A DNA stretch of 64,000 nucleotides from Aquanectria penicillioides (taxonomy: Eukaryota > Ascomycota > Sordariomycetes > Hypocreales > Nectriaceae): positions 1,674,001 through 1,738,000 of the forward strand of contig PYIU01000008.1 in the NCBI GenBank assembly GCA_003415625.1. The letters are read 5' to 3'. The translations under genes and the position numbers were made by a program. The notes below the pieces were generated by a model. It worked only from the letters and a program-made list of their open reading frames with translations. It was not told the origin of the DNA and made no database searches. Positions 11,467-20,366 of the stretch are shown piece after piece (positions within the stretch are counted from its first letter, which is position 1; every line of letters starts with the position of its first letter).

Positions 11467-12463
11467 CTATCGATTGACACCGATAAGATTCATGAACTCG
11501 TTTCGCTGTTTGGTCTTGCGCTCGAAGCATCCCAGCATACAACTGGTCAAGGTCGTGGCGCTAGTCTTTTCAACGCCGCGCATCACCATGCAGAGGTGGC
11601 TGGACTCCATGGTGACAGCAACACCCTGGGGCTGCAATATTTCCATGATGGTATGGGCAATTTCCTTAGTCAGGCGCTCCTGGATCTGAAGGCGACGGGA
11701 GAATATCTCCGCGATCCGGGGGAGCTTAGAGAGGCCGATGACGGTACCAGAGGGGATGTATCCAATATGCATCTAGAAGGGGACAGTTAACCGGCATTCT
11801 CCACAGTAAAGCGTGTATGCGAAAATAGAATGGCTTGCCTTTCCGGTAAATGGCACGAGGTGATGCTCGCAAAGACTGAAAATCTCGATGTCTTTGACAA
11901 TGACCATTTCATGGTGGTTCTCGTAGAACAGTGCATTGTTAACAGTGTCCTTGACATTGGCCTGGTAGCCCTTGGTGAGGGAAAGCAGCGCCTGGGCATA
12001 CCGTAGAGGTGTATGCAGCAGTCCCTCGCGATCAACATCCTCACCAACGCACTCCAGCAAAGTTCTCACCGCGCCTTGCATCTTTTCTAAGCGCAAGACG
12101 GCCTGTTCCTCGTTTTCTTCTTGCCTTTCTCTGGTTCTGGCGTCTACAGTGTTTTGGATATTAACCATGAGATCTATAGGAGACCCGCGCCAAGCATTGG
12201 AGGTGTCTGTGAGAGAGAAATGAGAGAGACTTACTAGGTCGACTAAGGCCATCAAAGTCGATTGATGGGCTGAATGACTTCGCCGTTATACTATCCTCGG
12301 GAGGAAGAACTGGTTTGTCACGGGTTTCTCTAGTGTCCGTGCCCCGAGAATCTTTCTGAAGTTTGGGTCTTTTATGTGTTGAATCATCGCTGGTCGGGGA
12401 GGAAAGACGATCATCGTCGTGAGCTCTCTTGGAGAGGACGACACAGTCTTTGGAAGAAACCAT
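11467..12463 (-). CDS. GTP cyclohydrolase I (three exons, apparently intact)
   Basis: Converts GTP to 7,8-dihydroneopterin triphosphate, the first step to folate and pterins; a homodecameric cytosolic enzyme. Proposed exons: 12235-12463, 11839-12143 and 11467-11772, giving 279 aa. Intron 1 (12144-12234) is GT-AG. Intron 2 (11773-11838, 66 bp) is GC-AG with the strong donor AAG/GCAAGC and is needed to join FTGK to MHIGYIPSG. Zinc ligands are C168 and H171 (in [10 protein letters not shown]) and C239 (in [10 protein letters not shown]); the 3- and 71-residue spacing equals that of the human enzyme. Also present are [13 protein letters not shown] and the C-terminal [11 protein letters not shown]. 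Residues 1-76 are a polar, Ser/Asp-rich tail with KRPKLQK, typical of variable eukaryotic N-termini. It is divergent from the fusion gene at 14038. Whether it is the only folE-type gene or a second copy cannot be told here. Confidence 0.92.
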
Positions 12464-12468
12464 TATTA

Positions 12469-12547
12469 CACAATCAAGGAAAAACTAGAAAACGACGGGA
12501 AACAGAGAGAAGGAAATTGCACAGTAAGAGATGAGAGGAAAGGATTT
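12469..12547 (-). promoter_or_regulatory. Pyrimidine-rich leader/promoter of the GTP cyclohydrolase gene
   Basis: Reading the minus strand, the bases just upstream of the start codon are dominated by C and T runs (CCTTTCCTCTCATCTCTTAC, CCTTCTCTCTGTTTCCC, TTTTTCCTTG). CT-rich tracts before transcription or translation starts are common in promoters of filamentous fungi. No clear TATA box was seen. Confidence 0.5.
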
Positions 12548-14037
12548 TAAGAAGTGGCTTGACTTGAAAGCGCAAGCGAACTGAAAAATTCGGGTACGGA
12601 GTCCGAAGAAACACGCCACCATTGCCTCTGTTGTTGGACGAATTAGAAACTTATCTTCCGAACGGAATTCCATTTTGAGGTAGGCCTCTAAAAGGACTGA
12701 GTGATGCCTAAATTCTCTCAAGCGTGTGCCGGGCAATCTCGACAAGTGCACCTTTAGAGGGGTGCTGTGATGAGTTTCAATCCCACCCTAAGGGCAAATA
12801 ATCTTGCCCGGAGACACATGCCTTCAATTACATGTCTTCGATTAGTCACAGCTGCAAAAGCCTTCTTTACCAAGTTAACTCCTAGTTACGCAATGGATCA
12901 TTCAACGCCACAACTTGTGGCTTCTGGCTTTCTCTTGAGCTATATGGAGAAAATGTATGGTTTTATCAAGGGCTTTTTGTACTGCTGCGGGAGGCCCACG
13001 ATGTGTCATGTATGGCGTAGCCTGATTATCTGAATCGTTTTCAATCCCAACTAGAGCAATGCATGGTTCTGAGTCATATCAAAGATGCGCCAGCCTAGGA
13101 GCTATTTACCGTGTTTCATTCGTGTCACAACACTTGCAAAATGTGATGTCGGAAAACTGGCCTCTTTATGTGTTACTGTTTACTCTCTGTGAGGACGAAG
13201 ACTTAACTTAGTATTTGACAAAGCCAACTCAAACCACTAATGAAATTATACTTCCAAGCCCACACTATTGGTTTTAATTATCATATATCAGGGCTACTAT
13301 ATGGATTGAAAGCCTGTCTTAATTTAACTCTCAAGTCATTACATTCCTCATGGCGATGATGGGTTGCACCCTAGTAATGCTTACGTAGCATCTGCACATT
13401 GGCAATATGTATGAGGCCCTGCCTTACGTCACATGTACCCTTTTAATTGAACCGAAGTTGGAAATCGGGCTGACCAATCTGACCATACTGCCACTATAGA
13501 ACTCTCGCAGTACACAATACACTATGCGGGAGGCCGTCCACAACCACTTCATTCGTGTACGGTGACTCTGCGACATTTTGGCACACCGACGAAATACGCG
13601 GCTTCAATCCATTGGATAAGGTCCAAAGCCCTTCATCTAATGAGTTAGGTAGCATTGCCAAGTACTATACACAAGATAACACTTCGCAGTTTCATTGGCG
13701 TGTTGGCTGCAGAGATTGAACTCATGCACATCAATCTTACGTTCACTAATTGATCATGACAATCAAGAGCTCAAGAGTTCCCGAAGGAGAATTTGACGTT
13801 GACAGCGAGTCAATATGTTGTAGTTCATGCTCTCAAGACCGGTCAACGAACACTGCAGACACCATCTTTTATACGACTAAATATTGATCTTTCCCGGGTT
13901 TCAAAATACCAGCGTGGGTCAATGACACCCAAACCGAGCGGGAAAGTATTCCAATTGATTTAAGCTTGTGCCCGTATCTAATGAAAGATCGCGACCTATA
14001 CTAATATAGGATACATACACCTGAATACTGAAGCGAC
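12548..14037. promoter_or_regulatory. Intergenic region between two divergent intact genes
   Basis: About 1.5 kb between the head-to-head GTP cyclohydrolase and four-domain fusion genes. Open frames of 88 codons at 12485-12751 (minus) and 12767-13033 (plus) have no recognisable features. A minus-strand reading near 12960-13000 (PAAVQKALDKTIHFL) looks protein-like but is short and interrupted. AT content rises towards 13200-13350. The bases before the fusion start (CTAATATAGGATACATAC, then GCGACATGG) could supply a weak TATA-like element and a good start context. No operator-like repeat was found. Confidence 0.4.
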
Positions 14038-17000
14038 ATGGCTACTCTCGACGCTCTAAAGCAGAAGCTGAGGCAGAAAGCCGCAATGATGTCGTCATCT
14101 CCGACAAAACCATTGTCTGACTCACAGTACGACGCTGGCTTCGAAATCTTCATCCGGGACTCTGGATGGGTAACATATAGAGACTTCATCATACCTCAAA
14201 TATCTCAGCTACTAGGACCTCTCTTCAACTCACGTACCCATATCTCAGTTCTGGAAATCGGACCAGGGCCGAAGAGCGTATTTGGATACCTGCCTGGCTA
14301 CCTGAGACGAAAGATCAACAGATACGTTGCATTTGAGCCCAACAATATCTTTGCTACGAGATTGGAAGAATGGCTTTTCTCTGCCCCAGACAACGAGCCG
14401 CCATTACCCAATTTAAAAGGTCCTGCAGACATCCATCAGATTCCATTCGTGATAAACCGCAACACAGGCAGCGGCGACGATTTCAGCCCTGATGTTGGTA
14501 AATTCGACGTCATTCTCTTCTGCCATAGCCTGTACGGCATGGAGCCTAAACGGAGGTTCATTGAACGGGCATTGGAAATGCTCGTTAAATCGCCCGAACG
14601 GGGCATGGTGATGGTGTTCCATCGCGAAGGGACGTTGCATCTCGATGGCTTAGTGTGCCATCGCACGGCTTCTTTCCCCACCGGAGTCATTCGCGTGGCA
14701 GACGACGACAAAATGCTGGACTGTTTTGCATCTTTCATCGCTGGATTTATTTTACAGGACGCAGACGTGGACGAGGCTGTCCGAGTCGAGTGGCGTGAAA
14801 TATGCCGCGCCTTGGGGCGCCAGGAGGAAGACAGCCCAGATCATCTCTTTTTCAGCTCACCAGAAGTAATGATAGCCTTTACTCAACATGCTACCACGTT
14901 ACAAGAGTTGGTGGCGCATGTGCCACTGATGAATGGAGCCATGATGGTTAAGAACCGAGAGGCTCGTCTTCATCATCCTTCCGCGACCTTCCGGCCCACG
15001 GAGGTCCTCCATGTCCAACATTGCGTCAAATGGGCTCTTAGACATGGGTTTGGCCTTACTGTCGTCGGCGGGGGCCACAGCGGTCACTGTCACCAGCCCA
15101 ACGTCGTCTCGGTCGACATGGGAGCCTTTGACCAAGTGCAAGTATCTGCGGCCGGGAAACCATGGGCAAGATGGGGCGGTCATGTCGAAGCTTTCGTCGT
15201 CGCCGAGACTGGCTGCAAGACGGGAGATGTCGTCCGTAAGACTATGGCATCTGGCCTGACAGTGCCTCTAGGAGCCCGCCCAAGCGTAGGGGCCGGGCTG
15301 TGGCTACAAGGTGGCCTTGGACATCTGTCAAGGCTGAACGGACTCACATGCGACGCCATTGTGGGTGCTGTGGTGGTCAGCGTTGACTCTGGTCAAATCT
15401 TCTATGTTGGCCACGTACCAAATCAACATCGGCCGGCCGGGGCTGTGCGCCCGGAAAACGAAACCGATCTTTTGTGGGCTATAAAAGGCGCTGGGACCAA
15501 TTTTAGCATCGTGATCAGCGTTACTTTCAAGGCCTACGCGGCTCAGACTTATTCGGTTCGAAGCTGGGCTGTCCCGTTGAGCAGCAATCTCGAGGCGCGG
15601 GTCAAGCTCAGCCATTTTGATAACTTCATCGCGGAGAGCCTCCCTCGAAACTGTTCTGTAGATGCGTATCTGTATTGGGAGACCAATCAGCTGCATCTTG
15701 GTGTAACCATGTTCGAATCTGCCAGGAGTACGCTCATTCGTGTAGCGCCTGCGCCTGTGCCAGTCAACGACGTTTTTGGTCCGGAGAACAAGTCTCAGAT
15801 TGTCGACGGCGTTGGCTTGTTCGAGACCGAGATGTACATGGCCGGGATGCATGGCGGGCACTCCGGCGGCAAGACGTCTGCTTTTAAGCGATGCGTGTTC
15901 TTAAAACACATCGCAGAGGACAACGTCGCCGGGATGCTGATTGCAGCCGTGGAGACTCGTCCCTCGCCCCTTTGCTACCTCCATCTGCTGCAAGGTGGCG
16001 GAGCAGTCGGCGACTTGGCGGACAACGCGACTGCTTTTGGCTGTCGTGATTGGGACTTTGCCTGTGTGATAACTGGTGTCTGGCCACGCAATGAAGACGG
16101 AACCGAGACTGCTCGAGCTGCCGTGAAGTGGGTTTATACTGTTGCCATGGACTTGCTGCCCTTGAGCAGCGGAGCTTACGGCGCAGACCTTGGTCCGGAT
16201 CCCAGAGATGCAGCACTGGCGGCCAAGGCCTTTGGAATAAACCGGGCTCGCTTGGCCTGTCTCAAACACGAGCTGGACCCTCACAATGTGTTGGCTTATG
16301 CCTGCCCGCTTCCAAGGCCTCTAGTGAACCAGAGACTCATCATTCTGGTCACAGGAGAAAGCGGCGCTGGAAAGGACTATTGCGCCGGCATTTGGGCTTC
16401 CGTGTTCGGTACACATGCCGGAGGAAGTCTTACGGTACGTGTAGCGAGTATTAGCGATGCGATCAAAAGAGATTATGCGGTGACCACCGGTGCCAATCTG
16501 GACCGCTTGCTTAGGGATCGCACTTACAAGGAGCGGCACCGGCCAGCGTTGACAGCATTTTTCCAAGACCAGTTGCAGCAAATACCTCGGCTGCCAGAGG
16601 AGAACTTTCTGAAAGTTGTAGGCGAGGCCACAGATATGGACGTGCTTTTGATCACCGGAATGAGAGATGAGGCACCAGTCGCCACCTTGTCGCATTTAGT
16701 GCCAGATAGTAGACTGCTTGAGGTTCGCATCAAAGCTAGCAATGAGACTCGCCGAGTTCGCCGAGGGTGTCAAGGTGGTGATGACGCCGGCCATGGTATT
16801 AAGGGCAGCAGCAACGGCAGGGGAAATTCGACAGACTTGGAATATCGACCTGATTTCATCTTCAACAATGAAAAGGCCAGCAACGAGGCAGCGGAAGTGT
16901 TTGCGGAAACCCATCTGCTTCCATACTTCCACGAGAACCTACAGAGTCTCGCTCATATGGTGCGCGTGGTGCCTGGTTTCCCACAACCAGATATCGGATT

Positions 17001-17517
17001 CCGCCACATCCTCGGCCTTTCTCAACAGCCGAATGGGCTGACCCTATGTGCTTGTCTACTGCAGTCTCACTTTGCTGGTGACTGGGACCGAGTTGGTGCG
17101 ATAGCTTGTTGTGAGGTTGGCGGCCTTGTCTATGCGTCGGCTTTGGCTACGCAGGTCAACGTGCCCTTAGTTCTAATTCGTGAAGCTGGAAAGCTCCCCC
17201 CACCCACTGTTTCTGTGGTTAAGTATCCGTCGCATGTTTCGGCTCTGGCATCCGATGCTTCAATAAAGAAGAGAATTGAGATGGAGCGGGATGTAGTCCC
17301 GAGAGGCGCCTCCGTGGTGGTGGTAGACGATGTGCTTGCCACGGGGGAAACGCTTTGTGCGGTGCTACGGCTATTGGGTGAAGCTGGCATTGGTGCCGAT
17401 AATATTAGCGTTATGATTGTAGCTGAGTTTCCCGCTCACCGTGGTCGGGAACTGTTGCGCCAATGTGGTTTCGGCGGAATTCGAATTCAAAGCCTTTTGG
17501 TGTTTGGCGGTGCTTAG
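14038..17517 (+). CDS. Four-domain fusion: SAM methyltransferase - FAD-linked oxidase - P-loop kinase - phosphoribosyltransferase
   Basis: One uninterrupted 1159-aa frame, no intron. Residues about 40-260: class I methyltransferase, with motif I VLEIGPGPKS (71-80), an acidic partner in VAFEPNN (97-103) and FDVILFCHSLYGM (156-168). Residues about 315-757: FAD-linked oxidase of the VAO/berberine-bridge type, with VVGGGHSGH (H347 is the expected covalent FAD site), PLGARPSVGAG and LQGGLGHLSR, and a C-terminal BBE-like end LKHELDPHNVLAYACPLP (742-759). The second Cys link of bicovalent members is replaced by R414. Residues about 766-960: P-loop kinase with Walker A GESGAGKD (773-780) and LLRDRTYKERHR (824-835), resembling animal-type phosphomevalonate kinase. 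Residues about 975-1159: adenine-type phosphoribosyltransferase with REAGKLP (1048-1054) and PRPP loop VVVVDDVLATGETL (1093-1106). Substrates are unknown. All key motifs look intact, in contrast to the neighbours. Confidence 0.9.
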   Translation: MATLDALKQKLRQKAAMMSSSPTKPLSDSQYDAGFEIFIRDSGWVTYRDFIIPQISQLLGPLFNSRTHISVLEIGPGPKSVFGYLPGYLRRKINRYVAFEPNNIFATRLEEWLFSAPDNEPPLPNLKGPADIHQIPFVINRNTGSGDDFSPDVGKFDVILFCHSLYGMEPKRRFIERALEMLVKSPERGMVMVFHREGTLHLDGLVCHRTASFPTGVIRVADDDKMLDCFASFIAGFILQDADVDEAVRVEWREICRALGRQEEDSPDHLFFSSPEVMIAFTQHATTLQELVAHVPLMNGAMMVKNREARLHHPSATFRPTEVLHVQHCVKWALRHGFGLTVVGGGHSGHCHQPNVVSVDMGAFDQVQVSAAGKPWARWGGHVEAFVVAETGCKTGDVVRKTMASGLTVPLGARPSVGAGLWLQGGLGHLSRLNGLTCDAIVGAVVVSVDSGQIFYVGHVPNQHRPAGAVRPENETDLLWAIKGAGTNFSIVISVTFKAYAAQTYSVRSWAVPLSSNLEARVKLSHFDNFIAESLPRNCSVDAYLYWETNQLHLGVTMFESARSTLIRVAPAPVPVNDVFGPENKSQIVDGVGLFETEMYMAGMHGGHSGGKTSAFKRCVFLKHIAEDNVAGMLIAAVETRPSPLCYLHLLQGGGAVGDLADNATAFGCRDWDFACVITGVWPRNEDGTETARAAVKWVYTVAMDLLPLSSGAYGADLGPDPRDAALAAKAFGINRARLACLKHELDPHNVLAYACPLPRPLVNQRLIILVTGESGAGKDYCAGIWASVFGTHAGGSLTVRVASISDAIKRDYAVTTGANLDRLLRDRTYKERHRPALTAFFQDQLQQIPRLPEENFLKVVGEATDMDVLLITGMRDEAPVATLSHLVPDSRLLEVRIKASNETRRVRRGCQGGDDAGHGIKGSSNGRGNSTDLEYRPDFIFNNEKASNEAAEVFAETHLLPYFHENLQSLAHMVRVVPGFPQPDIGFRHILGLSQQPNGLTLCACLLQSHFAGDWDRVGAIACCEVGGLVYASALATQVNVPLVLIREAGKLPPPTVSVVKYPSHVSALASDASIKKRIEMERDVVPRGASVVVVDDVLATGETLCAVLRLLGEAGIGADNISVMIVAEFPAHRGRELLRQCGFGGIRIQSLLVFGGA

Positions 17518-17729
17518 GGAATGGAGAGTATCTCATGATCTTGGATGTGTAACGAAAATGTCCTGCGATACAAGTGGTTTTGGAACTTCTACCCGGTGTA
17601 GTAATAATTGCAGTCAAGGCACTTCATGGAATGGTCAGGATATTGGATCAAGCAAGATTCACAGAATGGGAACAAGAGATATATTATATGCAAATACGAA
17701 CTCATCATAAAATACGCGTGAATCTAAGT
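17518..17729. other. 3' flank of the fusion gene
   Basis: About 210 bp between the fusion stop codon and the start of the convergent dehydrogenase relic. It presumably holds the polyadenylation region of the fusion; no canonical signal was identified with confidence. Confidence 0.4.
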
Positions 17730-18340
17730 CTAGGCAACCACCAAGCCCAAGTCCGTAGACCGACTCAAGGATTCCCACTTCGCAGTGTTTTCTTTATATC
17801 CGTCCACAATACTTTGAAAAGCATCAACCGCATCGCTTCCTGCCAAGATACGTAAAGGCGGGTCATCCATCTGTGCAATATGATCAATGAGCTGTCCGCA
17901 CTTGGTGCGATCACCAGGCTCTGGTCCATCAACCGCATGCTCGGTTATAGAGAGGTCTACGCGAGAGTAGTGATTCTCTACCTCTGTAATGGTGATTCGC
18001 TGCAAGCGGCTGCCTGTCTAGTTGGTACGGAAACCACCTGGCTTAACCATTGTAAATTTGATGTTCCACTGAACTTCATCTCTTGCGCAACACATGCGGT
18101 AAACCCTTCGAGAGCTCACTTGGATGCGCAATAGAGACTTGGGTTTGCGTTGCACTAGTGTGCCCTGATTGAAGAAATCTGTATGATGCGGCCTCCCTGA
18201 TTTTCCTGATTGCGCATTATTGAAATGGCCTTTCGAGTGACTTCCATGGCTCCAAAGAAGTTGGCGTCCATTTGCTGTCGAATCTGATCCGGTGACCCTA
18301 GCCTGCGAGTCCATGGAGCTTCCCTTCATCCAAAAGGCTG
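17730..18340 (-). pseudogene. Short-chain dehydrogenase/reductase (SDR), broken
   Basis: On the minus strand the order of a classical SDR can be followed. IRQQMDANFFGAMEVTRKAI (about 18210-18280) is the helix after the NAG region, then GGRIIQISSI (the strand with the catalytic Ser area), then SLYCASK (18119-18139) with the catalytic Tyr-x3-Lys. TMVKPGGFRTN (about 18020-18055) is the substrate-loop 'PGG.RT' motif, and PPLRILAGSDAVDAF (about 17800-17850) the usual C-terminal stretch. It cannot be translated: a TGA (18116-18118) directly follows the catalytic Lys, a TAG (18018-18020) follows FRTN, both where Trp is common, and the frame changes between the Tyr motif and PGG. The N-terminal cofactor motif (TGxxxGxG) is not visible upstream. 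Substrate unknown. Confidence 0.8.
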
Positions 18341-19559
18341 TCATCTGCGGTGTAGGCATCAATATGCCGGCCAGGAATTGTGACTAACCGATTCGAGTTG
18401 CAGCAGAGCGTAATAGAAAAGAGATTTGCATTTTTTGTTGGAGGCAGGTGCCTGTGCGTTTCGGCCTGTTGAGGATGGAGAATGCAACGCGTTATTCTGG
18501 GTCTTTAAGACGGACAAGGGCATGACGAGATTTCTGGTCGATACCGTTGCCCACGCCGACAGGATCAACAAACCTTCGATTCTTCCAATTGCAATCTACT
18601 GAGGACACATTGGCTTGGCGCTGGAATGAATCAAGGATGGCGTCGATGTTAATTATCTAGCTGATGTCCATTATAGTGATTGCCTGAGACATGTATGGAA
18701 AGTTAGCCGGGTACAGATGACACCATTACAGGCAGCCACCAGGTATGGAAATACGGGCCTCATCCGTGAGACAGTAGGCAGCTCCTCTGAACAATATTCT
18801 GAAATATGAGGCTCACGTCTCGAGTTTCACTATCGAACCCATATCCCAAAAAGGCAATCCCCAACGAACCATGATAAATCGCCGACTATCCTTTTAGTGG
18901 CCCGTAAATTTATCAAAACGGGCAATCGCCAGCAGCAATGCCATCAGGTCAAAAGAAACATAAATTGAAGAGCCTGAAAAAGTTGGGTTGTGTTGAAACC
19001 ACCCTGCGATCATCGCTCTCCTCGCCAGTGATGCGGGGAGGCCAAGATCGTACAGACAGACATTCAGTTACGTCAGTGCGAACGCCTGTAATGCAACCAA
19101 TTTACACAACATGTGCCAGACCTCTCCAAATATTTAAAATGGCGACTGTGGCGTCAAAGAGCACTTCTATCATGGTCCGGATCAGAACATCGACATACCA
19201 ATGAAGTTCTATTGTCATTGAAGCTCAAGCACCCGTTGTCACAGGGCAAGATTCGACTATCGGTATCCCGCCAAGAGTGATCTAACGCCGCGCTCTACGA
19301 CACTCGCGACAAAGGAGCAAAATCATAAATGTGTACCTTTTTTTTTTCGAATCCATGCTCTAAGCGCTGTGAGGTCCTTGGCTCTACACTCAAGCCTCGG
19401 ACAATATTTCACCCGGTCCTCCTCATTGAGTACCTAGGGAGGTACGTCATAGTGTCAGACCCACCTTTAGTGCACGTGCTGGGTAGACAATTTTGTCACC
19501 CTTTGGCCATGTTTTTCTTCTAAACATCACAACAAACACTTACCCGCTTGGCCGTCAAG
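18341..19559. other. 1.2-kb stretch without a supported gene
   Basis: It may contain the decayed N-terminus of the SDR near 18350-18600, but no Rossmann motif could be read. Open frames at 18359-18571 (minus), 18938-19204 (plus) and 19329-19523 (plus) show no domain features, and the last lies in the RPA12 promoter. A run of nine or more T at about 19339 and the segment around 19510-19559 (CATCACAACAAACACTTACC) probably belong to the RPA12 promoter and leader. Confidence 0.4.
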
Positions 19560-19985
19560 ATGCCTGTTCAATTCTGTACAGACTGTGGAGACCTACTCCC
19601 AATCTCGCAAACTCAGAAGATCGACTGTGAATGCTGTGGCACTATAAACACAAGTACGTCCCGGAAGGCTACCTCTGTATTTGTTATGAACACTCATTAT
19701 CTTTCAGATAAATTAAGAAATTCAATCACCGTCTCCTCGACCAACGACTTTCCTTCCGAATTACGCGACAAACGAAGTGTAGTAAAGTCGGTAAAGCCGT
19801 CTGAAGCTACTGATTCTTGGTCTACGATCGATGTCAAATGCCCGACATGCAATGCACCCGAAGTTAAATATACTGCACTTCAATTGAGAAGTGCTGATGA
19901 AGGAACGACAATGTTTTACTTCTGCCCGAACTGTTCAGAAAAGTGGGTAACATTCAATAAAAACTGTGCTTCAAAGAGAGACTGA
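19560..19985 (+). CDS. DNA-directed RNA polymerase I subunit RPA12 (two exons)
   Basis: Small subunit of nucleolar RNA polymerase I, equivalent in fold to TFIIS and RPB9, needed for RNA cleavage and termination on rDNA. Exons 19560-19653 and 19708-19985 with a 54-bp GT-AG intron give 123 aa, close to the roughly 125 aa of yeast RPA12. The N-terminal ribbon uses C6, C9, C23 and C26 (FCTDCG and CECC). The C-terminal TFIIS-type ribbon uses C76, C79, C104 and C107, with QLRSADEGTTMFYFCPNC carrying the acidic Asp-Glu pair of the cleavage hairpin. ATG 19560 is chosen because it gives the expected start just before the first Cys pair; the frame upstream has no ATG. The intron is a multiple of three and open, so it could be missed. 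It looks functional. A normal genome has one such gene, so a duplicate here would be unexpected. Confidence 0.88.
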   Translation: MPVQFCTDCGDLLPISQTQKIDCECCGTINTSTSRKATSVFVMNTHYLSDKLRNSITVSSTNDFPSELRDKRSVVKSVKPSEATDSWSTIDVKCPTCNAPEVKYTALQLRSADEGTTMFYFCPNCSEKWVTFNKNCASKRD

Positions 19986-20366
19986 TCAGAAATTAGGTGG
20001 AATGAGAACAATTAAGCAATTACACCTGGACTCAATCCCCAATCCGCTCCTTTAGGCCCATCCAGTCTAACAGAGTAACGAAAGGATTAAAGGATAGAAG
20101 GAACACCGTGGTATTATGCGGGGCAACATCACAAACGAACGATTAGGGTCATTTGACCAGGAGCTATGGAAAACGAAAGTGTATAACCAACAAGGACAAA
20201 TAGGTCCATAATCCACGCACAATTCTACTTTCCAGGGCACTTGCTTCCAATTTGAAAGAAGAATCAAGTGTCAGAAAGATAGATCTCAGACCTCAATGCC
20301 AGCTACTATCTAAAGAGATTGACTCGGCATGACTAAATTATGCTATCATGGGAGGGAGAACCAGAG
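19986..20366. other. Intergenic, no gene recognised
   Basis: The 3' flank of RPA12. A 66-codon minus-strand frame at 20067-20267 lacks recognisable features and starts without context. Nothing else seen. Confidence 0.5.

Noticed and set aside
12207..12234. A 28-bp intron (GTAAGT...CACAG) in the GTP cyclohydrolase gene
   Set aside because: Too short for a fungal intron; the 91-bp intron to CTGTAG gives a better protein join.
11773..12255. Treating the 160-codon frame and the 101-codon frame as two separate genes
   Set aside because: They are consecutive exons of one GTP cyclohydrolase I joined by a GC-AG intron.
12485..13033. Two 88-codon frames in the divergent intergenic region
   Set aside because: No motif and no start context; one lies in the pyrimidine-rich leader of the cyclohydrolase gene.
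14001..17617. Many open frames antisense or out of frame to the fusion gene
   Set aside because: Shadows of a GC-balanced long coding sequence; none has domain features.
19548..19559. Upstream start for RPA12 at 19548
   Set aside because: The codon is TTG; ATG 19560 gives the expected short N-terminus.
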